This document shows, piece by piece, positions 55,330 to 64,000 of a stretch of 64,000 nucleotides of DNA. The translations under genes were made by a program, and so were the position numbers. The DNA comes from Dichotomopilus funicola. Taxonomy: Eukaryota; Ascomycota; Sordariomycetes; Sordariales; Chaetomiaceae. How positions within the stretch are numbered: the first letter of the stretch is position 1; the number at the start of each line of letters is the position of its first letter. Location: NCBI RefSeq assembly GCF_033296635.1, contig NW_026944032.1, positions 186,001 through 250,000 on the forward strand, in the 5' to 3' direction. The notes below the pieces were generated by a model that was not told the DNA's origin, made no database searches, and worked only from the letters and a program-made list of their open reading frames with translations.

Positions 55330-55491
55330 GATTTATTTAGTTTCGTCTTCGTTTCGAGCGTAGCAAAAAGGAAAAAAAAAGAAAAAAAAGAAGAAAAAAA
55401 AGGACAAAAAAAAAAAAGAGAAGACAGGTAGCAAAATATACGCTCAACACACTCCATCATTTATGTTCCATTTCAGTCCACCCAACGCAAC

Positions 55492-56470
55492 TCATACTCG
55501 CCCCCTCCCCTCATTTTTCTTCTTCTTCCCCCTCCCCCCTTTCCTTCTCCCCGCTTCCCGCGAATGACTCCTGCTCAAATGCCGCGTTAAATGATCCCCT
55601 CTTGCAAACGTCCTCGCGCACCACCCGCAGCGGGGGCGTGTCGTGGGCACGCCGTACTGCCCGGCCACCTCGCGGTGCCGTGCAGCGATGTGCTTGTTCC
55701 GCTCATTCGGGTAGGTGTGGCCGAGGCCGCAGACGGGGCATTTCTCGGGGCGGATTATTTTGCGCCATTCGCGTCTTTTCGGCGGGAGGGGTGCTGTGTG
55801 TCAGGGAATGATGGGCTCATAACGGGTCATGACTAGAGGGGAAGGGAAAGACGTACGCGGAGACTCCAGATGGACGATCTTCCATGGTCAGCTCCCGGGA
55901 CGTGGCAGCTTCTTGTCCTGTGTCTTGGCTTGCTGTGGGTGACGACTGGAGGTTGGTGTTTGGTAAGACGGTGTACATTTCCGAGGTGAAAGCCTGACTC
56001 ATCCCAATTAGCGTGCCATGAGACAGCCCGACATCTAATGGCAACGAAGGGAACATTGTCGATGCTAGCGGGGTATGGATGTCTTTCCAGCCCATGGGAG
56101 GCGAAGTATACGTCGTGTTGCTGTACAAGCTGACAGGCGAGGCCAGGCCGGGGAGAGATTCCATGGACGGACTAAGCTCCATGGGCTGGGTGGTCGACAC
56201 GTTAAGTGCTGGCGGAACAGGGGCCCTGATATTGCTGTCGAGCTGAGATTTCGAGGCCACAGGGTAGTTGTGTAGTGGCACTGGCCAATCCGCGGGAAGG
56301 TTCTCGAGCGAGTAGTTCTCGAAAGTATCCAAATGGAGACCCTCGAAGGTATTGAAGTCTAGAGGGCCGTCGAAGGTCTCCCGGTCGAGAGGACCCTCGC
56401 CGCTCCCGTCGTCATCCCAGAGCGGCCATCGCCCCGGGTTATCAAATTGGTGAGAAGTTGGCAGCTCCAT
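55492..56470 (-). CDS. C2H2 zinc-finger protein (transcription-factor-like), exon join unresolved
   Basis: The first part (56470-about 55857) begins MELPTSHQFDNPGRW and is S/P/T-rich with acidic patches, like an activation region. The second part (about 55793-55492) encodes two C2H2-type fingers. The first is CPVC with HIAARH and the second is CGWC with HLTRHLSRSH, followed by a basic end (GRRKGGRGKKKK). A GTACGT donor (55856) and ACACAG acceptor (55794) fit an intron of 63 bp, but the two frames then differ by one base. Either another donor is used, a further small intron exists, or there is a frameshift in the gene or the assembly. The two-finger array and R/S-rich context suggest DNA binding. 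No target is known. Confidence 0.62.
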
Positions 56471-56861
56471 CGTGGGTGGCAGGGGCGCGTTTTGGCGAGG
56501 CTGCTCTCCCCTGGCACCGCAGATGAGCGATTGGCGCTGTGTTGGGTGGATTCTTTCTGTCGATGGTTGGAAAATAGCAATGTTTTGGTTGTTTTTTTTT
56601 TCTCGATCCGCAGTGTTGCGGATTGCACGAGGCAGTTTAGTGTGGACGATTTACCCAGGTCCACTGCAATCTGCTATTGTCGGGATGTAATCGTCAACTA
56701 TACTGTCCTGGTCAAGTGTTTACGGCAGTACTAGAAGAACTCACGTTGTTCATGGTTTATTTCCGGCTTATCAACCGACACAAGTCCTTTCACTTCTTTC
56801 CATTCCCCAGGGCCCAAACCCTCTCGAGTTGTGAGGCGCGTTGCACGTTGCGTGATACCCT

Positions 56862-57025
56862 GCCCGGATGCCATATCGATCTTCCAGCAGAGCGAGCCGG
56901 CAGTACACCTGATGAACGATCGCCAGTATCATGCCGACGGTGAAGTGTGGGCATGATTTAACAGGCGGCTCATCTAAGGCTCGCTCTGCTGAAAGATCGA
57001 TATGACATCCGGGCGGTGTACTGCC
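56862..57025. repeat. Foldback element 1, 37-bp inverted repeats with permuted 11-bp flank
   Basis: Left arm 56862-56898 and right arm 56978-57014 are inverted copies matching at 35 of 37 bases; both differences are C on one copy against T on the other. An 11-bp word GGCAGTACACC directly follows the left arm (56899-56909). Its inverse lies just outside the right arm (57015-57025), so the order of the two blocks is not mirrored. The loop between arms is about 70 bp. It could fold into a hairpin or be the remains of a MITE-like element. Confidence 0.9.
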
Positions 57026-57303
57026 AGAGAAATGGGGCATTGGCAAGTGTGCAACCGTGAAACTATGGAGATTGGCGGGAAACGACTGAGGTTGGCTAGA
57101 AGTCGATTGGACGAGGTCTAAGATGACGTTAAACCAGTCGTCTTGTATAGATCACCAGCAAGACGCCTTACATTCCGACTATTTGGGGCTCGGAGGACTG
57201 GCCGAGCTCATGCCCTCGGCCCGTTTTCCAAGCCAAGAAGCTGGCGTTGCGTAGAAAGGAAAAAGAAAGCAGAAGATGGATCCCAATGTGTAATCCCCGA
57301 GGC

Positions 57304-57427
57304 CAAAGTGCCCGGAACCGCCACTCCCTATGTGACCCCCGTTAAAATTCACCCTCCGTGGCCGTGAGGAACGGAGGTGCAAGTTGTAAGGGGGGTCACA
57401 TAGGGAGTGGCGGTTCCGGGCACTTTG
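57304..57427. repeat. Foldback element 2, perfect 37-bp inverted repeat
   Basis: Arms 57304-57340 and 57391-57427 are perfect inverted copies over 37 bp. The 50-bp spacer has a 7-bp inner stem CCTCCGT/ACGGAGG (57353-57359 with 57371-57377) and weak pairing between, so almost the whole 124 bp can fold as one long hairpin. It could be a MITE remnant or a hairpin RNA source. No coding frame fits. Confidence 0.92.
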
Positions 57428-59973
57428 CACCTCTCACGAAGTACAGGTTGTTGTTAAAGAGGTTGAGGAGAAAAGAAGAGAAAAAAAGGGAGAAACGGAA
57501 ACACCAAGGTTATTCACAGGTTTTAAGGCAAGTCCCATCGAACCCCACGTATTTACTTCGTTGTGACCTACGTTATCTATGGCAACACACAAGGCTATCA
57601 TGTCTCGCATATGTACAGGTAAATATAAAGCTCCTGATTGGCCCTGGAGGGGGCATACAAGGCGTGCAGTGGGAAGGTTCGACCCAGTTCCCCCGCCATC
57701 TACATGCGCAGCGTCAACGGCCGCCATTGGATGCTTTGTCCGTTTGCCGGTCTGAGGCAGACATGCAGGTCACCGATATTGGGTGATTGGGGAAGGGATT
57801 CTAGCTTGAGGGGGATGGTAGTCCAGCGCCTGACCGAAATTGATCTCTTCTCCTTTTTTATTTGGTAGATGGTTGGCCTCGTTAATGCGGGAGCATCCGC
57901 CCCCTGCCCCTCCATTTAATCAAGCTGTATGATGCGTCGCGTTGACGTGGAGGATACACAGCGTAGTGTGGGAAATGGAAAATAGGTAGAGGGGCAGTCT
58001 CGGTTATATCGGTTTTCTCCCGGTGTACATACATCATAAAGATCATGAGCAGCTCGCATTGACTGGAGTCTAGGATCTATTTTCGGCCCCCGGCTCCGCC
58101 GGAGCGGAACCCTTTCCGGCTACGATGTCGTGTCAACGGACTGCCTTGGTCGCGATCCTTGAATGGGATAGATTGCCGGTAAAAGGTTAAGCCTCATAGC
58201 ACCAAACGGCGCGGGGCGCCATCCATCGGTGGGAATCCTATGCTACTGCCAAGTCCTAGACCGCTCGTGAGAACTCCGAAAGTCCTTTTCCCGCTGCTAC
58301 CCCCACGATAGGCCCCGATTAGCGAGGTCAAGCCACATCTCTCCAGCCGCCGCGGCCGCGCCTGTGATCCTTAGTTCTACTATTGACGTACGTCATGCTA
58401 TGTCGACGAGGCGATGCTGTGTAAGGCATTTTTTTTCCTTTTTTATTTGTTGTCCTTTACTAGCATCGCCATCCCTCGCGGATCCGACAGCCGGTCCGAG
58501 ATGCATTCGGGAGTAGCGACGTGTCCAGTTCGGGACTATGTTTGCGAGCTTGAAGCTAGCGATCGTGCAAAAACATTTCGGGCCACGCGATGTTGATCTA
58601 TAACATCATTTCATATAACGACCCCGTTTGACACTCCCGGCTGACCAAGCAACTCCAAGACACGGGCGGGCACAAGAGTCCGGCCCGCGTCAATTTGAAC
58701 CGATGTGAGCGGCCGAACCGGTTATTCCGATTCCCCTTATTAGTCATGGGCTCGCTTGTATTGTGTAAGGCTGATTCGGTTGACACCGAGAACATCTCGG
58801 CCGATGCCAGCGGACTGCCGGTACTCATGTGGCATGGAACGGAGAAAGAAGTCCTACCGGCAAGGAAAGCGGGTTGCGCACGTTGTTATGATGACAGGAA
58901 CTGGGAGCGCTGCGGGGAGAGTGGAGGGGACTCCGCAGTGAGCTAGGCGCTGAAATTGTTGGTTTCACTGGCTGTTTTGGCGCGCTGTGGGGGTGGGCCT
59001 TTGGTGGTCCTTCCACTGCGGACTTTGCGCCGTTCAGGGGTGGTCTTGCCGGCCAAGCGGGCCTAGCGGCCTGCAATTGGGTTAAACCCGCGCAACGGAG
59101 AACCCCTGACCCCGGGCCTCTCACCTCGGAAAACCCACGTGCCTGCCAGTGGATCGAGCCGAGATCTCGGACTTGCAAGCTCGCACTTGTTCCAACGTCA
59201 ACGCTTCGAAGAGATGGGCAAATTGGCATTTAATTATTGGCGCAGCGGGCGCGCGGTGGTGGCCGTGCTTCCGGCTTTCATCCATCGCCGCAATCCTTTT
59301 GCAGGTAACCGGCCGTTCAAACTCACAATTGCGAGTCACTCGGGCATTTTTTTGGTCGTTTGCTCATTATTGACTTTTTGTTGACTTTGCGCCCACGATC
59401 CAATCCCAATCGTCGAATACCGCTTACCCCTACCCAAACTGGCAACCCCCCGTCTCTACCTCTCTCACCCCCTCACAACTCCATCTGATACTTCCTGCAT
59501 TTCACCTTGCTCACACCCCATCTTACCTTTTCTTACCTTGACACCTCCGAAATTCCTTTGCACCTAGGTACCGAGTCTAGACCAGCAGAGTCACGAGGTA
59601 CCCCCGAGACACTGCCCATATCGTTCAAAGCTGCCTATACCATAGCTCACCAAATCTCACGGGCTTCTGTAACTCGGCCACCTCTTTCACCTTACCTTCT
59701 ATCTCTCCAGCCTAGCACAGCCAGTCCCGTGTCATAACCCCCAGGACATTGACGTTCTGTTCTGCCCATTGGTCACGAGTCCTCAGTCCGAACCCGACGG
59801 ACCAGCTCACCACCCCCTGCCTTGTTCTGATTCCGTCTGGACACCAAGGACGAATACCTAGCTGGTCGAGGCCGTAGGAACAACAAGCAGCAAACAACTC
59901 GCCGGGTCCGAACTTCCACTACAGGTAGCAGGACACGAGTCGTCTCAACCAGACGGACAGATATATAACCATC

Positions 59974-60505
59974 ATGGACACCCGACCCGATTCACGACCA
60001 TGCTCTCCACGCTCTCAGCACACTTCCTCGTCATTTACATCAACCTCATCAACACCACCACCGCCAACCCACCCGCTCACAACTTCCAACCTCTCCAGCC
60101 TCAACAGCAGCCTCAACTCCCTGGACAACAAATCCCTAGTCTCGCCTCCTTCTAACAACACTCACGACCTCATCCTCTCATCCCTCACTGCAACAATGTC
60201 CAACAACTCCTCCTCCTCCAACCGCAACTGGAACGACCTTCTCAAGCACGGTTCCGCCCTCGGCATCCTCAAGCCCGACGTAGCTTTCCCCCCTTACGGC
60301 GGCAGCACGACAAGTGGAACGGGGGCTAGCGGTGGAAGTGGAAGTGGAAGTGCAAGTGCTTCTGGGTCGGGGGGACAGAGTGGGAGTTCGTATCCTGCTG
60401 GGGGGGTATGTTCTTTTTCCTTTTTCTTTCTTCCTTCTGTTTTGTGCGCGTGGTTATGGGGTTGATGGCTAACAGTGAGATGGACAGCAAACTTCGCGGA
60501 AATGA
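59974..60505 (+). CDS. Hypothetical S/T/G-rich protein
   Basis: Exon 59974-60405, then an 82 bp intron with GTATGT donor, a GCTAAC branch site at about 60466-60471 and CAG acceptor at 60487, then a six-codon last exon ending at TGA 60505, giving 149 residues. The first 75 residues are Ser/Thr/Pro/Asn-rich. A conserved-looking core WNDLLKHGSALGILKPDVAFPPY follows, then Gly-Ser repeats (GSGSGSASASGSG). No signal peptide or domain is visible. The core and splice signals support a real gene, but low complexity lowers certainty. A start at an internal Met (MSNNSSSSNRNW, 60196) is possible. Confidence 0.5.
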
Positions 60506-61290
60506 GCTGGCTTGTTACGCTACTTGAGACGGCAGCGCTGCTTGAGATGGTGGTTGACTTACCGCGGGCTTATCAAGCACTGGTGGATGGATTTTTAGAC
60601 GGGGTATGGGCGGCTTTGGGGTAGACGCCGTTGGGTGATGTTTTGGGATAGAGGGGTGTTCTTTTCGTTTGTGGTATATTTTTCTTGGGGTTTGATGATA
60701 GAGAGGACCTGGAACGGAACATACACGCATGGGATCGGTGTTGGGTTTTGGCATTTGCACATTAGACCGGGGATTAGATTTGACTGCCTCACGGTGGATT
60801 GGTTCAATGATGTTCGCTGGCTTATAACCATGGGAGTTTTAAATCGAAGTGATCTGTTTGTGAGCTTCAATTCGAGACAAGTTGAGAGCGAGGGCAGGCC
60901 TAACTTTATTTTATCATTTCAGTTGTCGTCATTTTGTTTCATTCCCTGCTTTAAGGACGAAGAGGGCCAAGGGTGAGCGACTGAGTAGTGTTCTACATCT
61001 CTGTTGGTAACGTCGTTGTTGATCGACGCCCATTGCCACGCTTACACCTAGACGCAAGTAATCCTACACGAGTTACATGTGATGCAACACAAAACTGTTC
61101 ACAAGTCAGCACTTTGTTATGCCATTCCTAGGTATTTTCCTATTGGTATTAATTACGGCCCCAACGAGCGACTCATGAAATTTAGTAACCCCCTTCGCAC
61201 CTTCAACCCACAACTCCATCAAATCACACACACAAAGTAAATATCACACCCCAAACCACCCCACTCAAAATAAATAAACCAAAAATAAAA
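60506..61290. other. Convergent 3' intergenic region
   Basis: About 785 bp between two convergent genes. No gene or repeat is seen. It gets A/C-rich toward the stop of the next gene. Confidence 0.55.
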
Positions 61291-62449
61291 CTAAAACCTC
61301 TCCCTCTCCTGCCTCCTCACCTCCTCCCTAAACACATTCCCCTCACCTCCACCCTCCTCACCAACCCCCCCACCAGCAAACCACCTCTCCGCATTCCCCC
61401 TCAACCCCTCAACATCCGTCTGCACAACCCTAATCTCCACTCTCTTCCCCCCCAATCTCACCCCAGCCGATCCCTTCCCCAGCTTCCCATTATTACCCAT
61501 ATTACCAATACCAAACGTACCCACCTCCCCTGTTTGGCCACGAGCGTTATTGGTCTTATTCTTAGCACCGAACGGCCAGAGCCGTACCCCGTACCCTTGA
61601 CGACGACGTCGAACAACGATGTAGTAAACCACCATTCCGATCGCAGTAAGCACCGCCAGAGTGGTAGGTAGTGCTACAGCAAGGGGGTTTACCATGCCTG
61701 GTGCTGTGTTCATCTGTTGTTGCGGCCGCTGTGGTGTTGCAAAGGGATTTGTTCCATCCATATTGCCAGCCATATCGCCGGCCATACTGCTACTCTCTCC
61801 CGAAGGGGGGCTTTCTCCCTCGCGGAAAAGTATCACGCTCGGTCCTGGGAAACGCATCGTCCCCGAGCCAATCCGTACAAAAGTCCCGTTTGCAGGGTTC
61901 TGAGAGAGAGGTACGGCGAGGGAAAGGGTTGCTGTTATCGTTGTTGTGGTGTTGGTTGTAGCAGTAGAGCTGGGAATCGGGAGATAGGTATCGAGGATGG
62001 GCCAGGTGAAGGAGCCGGCTGTGAGGTCGAGGGCTGGGGAGGTGAAGCCTATTGTTGAGGGCGCTCCGGGAGTAGTGAGGGGGAAGTCGACTTGGAGGAA
62101 GATTTGGGGGGGTGCTGGGCCCGGGGGGTTGGAGAGGGTGAAGAAATCGGGGGACCAGGTTACTGGGTGTGTTAGTTTAGGTTTGCTTTGTGGTGTGGGT
62201 GTTTGGGTCTGGGTTGGGGTGAAGAGGAGTGGGTATCTGTAGCGTACCTTGGATGGCTGTTCCGATTTGGAAGGATGCGCCGTCTTGGGGAGTGCAAAAG
62301 GGGGTTGATGGGTCCTGGTCACACATTTTGATGTACGTCAGTCGATGTAAAAACAAATTCGAATATAAAATTTTTTTCGTCAGGAAAAGGAGAAGAAACG
62401 GAAAATGCCCAGCCCTTGACGGCCATGTCTTGATATACATCCTGGACAT
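61291..62449 (-). CDS. Hypothetical single-pass membrane protein, N-terminus uncertain
   Basis: Exon 2 runs 62162-61291 and exon 1 ends at 62248, with an 85 bp intron (GTACGC donor, CCCAG acceptor). The join restores IGTAIQVTWSPDFF. The frame is open to ATG 62449 (357 residues), while an internal ATG at 62326 gives 316. The ectodomain starts CDQDPSTPFCTPQDGASF and is followed by Thr/Pro-rich sequence. A membrane helix (LAVALPTTLAVLTAIGMVVYYIVV) with stop-transfer RRRRQG leads to a Gly/Asn-rich cytosolic tail. An ectodomain needs a signal sequence. Neither start gives an obvious one, so an upstream signal-peptide exon may be missing. No family was recognised. Confidence 0.6.
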
Positions 62450-63269
62450 TCGATCACACTCATACGTAGACCACCTTTATCGTTCGACCACTACCAAAGA
62501 AACAGACCAGATGAGACGCCACACTACTATGCGACACATTCCCATCATGCTTTCACTATCACGTCTCTCGTGGTGGGTGTCACGGACCTTCTGCGCTGTC
62601 GAAACCAGTCCGGCGATCACCCAAACTCAGGGGTCAGGGGTCAGTTTGTTTGACACTTCCCCGGATTTCGGTTCTTGCCGACCCGGTTGAATGCAGATAT
62701 GTACATATGTACATGCAGTTGATAAGTGAGATGGGGATAGAGAACTGAGGAAAAGCATCTGAAAAGTCTGCTCCTTGACAAGTTAACCCCTCTTGTATTC
62801 AACTTGTCGGCTTCGACTTAACCATCCACCCTTCCAATCATAGCCACGTCCCGTTCTAGTGATCATGTTTTTTCTTCCTCTCTTTTTTTTCTCCGTTTTT
62901 CTCCATTCCTCTGTTTTTTTCTTTTCTTTTTTAACCATCGGCCTTGTCGGGAGAATTGATGTTGATGTGTGCCAATGAACAGTGTGAGTGCTGAGACTAA
63001 TCGCACTAATCGCACTGTATTTGTATCATTAACACCTTCACACCATGTTGTCGATTTCTCCCATTCCTCAACAACGGGATAAGAAAGAGTGATATATGAC
63101 AAATTAGTTGTTAGCTCGGGCCCGAAATTTGATCTGTATTTAACCTTTGGTTATGTAACTCCCAACTCACACTCGGCCGTCTCTTACTCCCGTATTGTTA
63201 TGACACTCTGAATCTGGAGATAGCCTCAGATAAAATCACATACTTCATACTGCTCCCTCTTATATCCCC
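62450..63269. other. Intergenic region upstream of the membrane protein
   Basis: About 820 bp. It may contain an unrecognised first exon of the membrane-protein gene; an ATG on the minus strand near 62549 begins a hydrophobic stretch, but no good donor was found. A T-rich tract lies at 62870-62930. Confidence 0.4.
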
Positions 63270-64000
63270 CTACAACTTACTATCCCTCCAAACCGGCCTC
63301 CTCCTCTCCACAAAACTCCTCACCCCCTCCCTCATATTCTCCCCCCCATCAATCCGCCCATACATTCCCGCCTCCAACACCTCCGTCCCGCGTTCCGGCC
63401 CCAACGCCTCCCACCCCAACCTCAACCCCTCCCTCGACACCACCACCGCATCCGGCGAATTCCCACTCACCTCCCCCGCCAACCTCACCGCCTCCTGTAC
63501 CACCTCCCCTTCTCCCACCACAAAATTCACCAACCCCCACTCTTTCATCTCCCCCGCCGTATACCCCGTCCGTCCTAACAACGCCATCTCCGCGGCGCGC
63601 TGCTTGCCCACGGTGCGTACGAGTCTGGGTAAGGCCCCCGCAACGGCAATGACACCCTTGCCGACCTCGGGCAGACCGAAGCGGGCGCGCACGCCGTCGG
63701 CGACGACCAGGTCGCAGTTGATGACCATTTCCATTCCGCCGCCGAAACAGAGGCCGTTGACGGCGGCGATGATGGGTTTTTTGCCCGTGCGGTTGGAGAG
63801 CCCGCCGAAGCCGTCGTGTGTCCAGCGTGAGCGGTACTGTGTCGCCTCATCTCCCTCCTCTTCCTTTCCTTTCCCTTCCCCATCCCCCTTCGGGCCCGCG
63901 TCGCGATGCTTAGCATCCCACTCCCTCAAATCCGCCCCCGCACAAAACGCCCTGGCTTTCCGTCCATCTCCGTCCTCGCCCGTGAGTACGGCGCAGCGTA
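63270..64000 (-). CDS. Enoyl-CoA hydratase/isomerase family protein, 5' end cut by window
   Basis: The frame runs from the window end to TAG-side stop at 63270 with about 243 residues visible, and the N-terminus lies outside. It has the crotonase layout: FCAGADLREW (first oxyanion loop), then a Lys/Glu/Gly-rich insert, KKPIIAAVNGLCFGGGMEMV (second oxyanion loop), NCDLVVADGVRARFGLPEVGKG and the C-terminal helices. The glutamate after GLPEVGKG differs in spacing among subfamilies, so hydratase, isomerase or other acyl-CoA chemistry cannot be fixed. No targeting signal can be judged because the start is missing. Fungal relatives act in mitochondrial or peroxisomal acyl-CoA metabolism. Confidence 0.9.
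   Translation of the reverse strand, partial: RCAVLTGEDGDGRKARAFCAGADLREWDAKHRDAGPKGDGEGKGKEEEGDEATQYRSRWTHDGFGGLSNRTGKKPIIAAVNGLCFGGGMEMVINCDLVVADGVRARFGLPEVGKGVIAVAGALPRLVRTVGKQRAAEMALLGRTGYTAGEMKEWGLVNFVVGEGEVVQEAVRLAGEVSGNSPDAVVVSREGLRLGWEALGPERGTEVLEAGMYGRIDGGENMREGVRSFVERRRPVWRDSKL

Larger units (their letters stand above)
53439..55491. other. Intergenic region with telomere-type motif and duplicated hairpin
   Basis: About 2 kb. AACCCTAACCCT lies at 53906-53917, 468 bp upstream of the PSF2 start. A duplicated hairpin with T tract lies at 55178-55329 (listed separately). No gene is recognised. Confidence 0.55.
56471..59973. other. Long intergenic region with two foldback elements
   Basis: 3.5 kb with no recognisable gene. 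It contains two inverted-repeat elements (56862-57025 and 57304-57427), listed separately. Further right, a short perfect palindrome CTCCGCCGGAG lies near 58090-58100. The small frames do not look coding. The last 400 bp is C/A-rich, as expected for the 5' flank of the next gene. Confidence 0.55.

Noticed and set aside
59140..59220. Possible tRNA B box (GGCTCGATCC on minus strand)
   Set aside because: No A box at a fitting distance and no cloverleaf could be drawn.
1..64000. Transposons, CRISPR arrays, rRNA, secondary-metabolite clusters
   Set aside because: No transposase, reverse transcriptase, LTR pair, direct-repeat array, rRNA sequence or biosynthetic core enzyme was recognised.

Overview
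This window reads as nuclear DNA of a filamentous ascomycete, most likely a sordariomycete close to the Sordariales. Genes are split by short introns (about 50-140 bp) with GTANGT-like donors, CTAAC-type branch points and YAG acceptors. The intergenic DNA carries long pyrimidine tracts, and the recognisable proteins (Arb1, a Git3-type receptor, LSH/DDM1, Prp22, a single-ORF mitochondrial RNA polymerase) fit fungi. No species was assigned, and all similarity statements come from recognising motifs and family sequence, not from a search.

Left part (1-18.6 kb): an APH-fold kinase-like protein, a serine esterase of the acyl-protein thioesterase type, the splicing helicase PRP22, a Pmp3 proteolipid with a long tail, the Argonaute-chaperone subunit ARB1, an inositol polyphosphate kinase (IPK2/ARG82 type) and the 3'-end processing factor CLP1. 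Most are RNA-processing or signalling housekeeping genes. Exon joins could be worked out in frame for each multi-exon gene.

Middle (18.6-43.9 kb): a 4.7 kb stretch without a recognisable gene precedes a large Git3-type G protein-coupled receptor. Then come a class I glutamine amidotransferase-like protein, exopolyphosphatase PPX1, a short RsfS-type ATP25, mitochondrial RNA polymerase RPO41 (divergent from ATP25), a small secreted cysteine-rich protein, an Arc1-like tRNA-binding protein and an LSH/DDM1 (MUS-30-like) SNF2 remodeller.

Right part (43.9-64 kb): mostly lineage-specific or low-complexity genes (a multi-pass membrane protein, a very acidic P/D-rich protein interrupted by a 10-N assembly gap, two single-pass membrane proteins, an S/T-rich hypothetical). 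Among them are the GINS subunit PSF2, a C2H2 zinc-finger protein and an enoyl-CoA hydratase cut by the window end. Long intergenic gaps here hold two foldback (inverted-repeat) elements and a duplicated hairpin flanking a T tract.

There is no operon-like cluster, secondary-metabolite cluster, CRISPR array or intact transposon. The features most worth following are the paired foldbacks at 56.86-57.43 kb, short telomere-type repeats in 5' intergenic regions, the divergent ATP25/RPO41 pair, and a possible Pol III element at 4.4-4.6 kb. I did not find evidence for a wholly new biological system.
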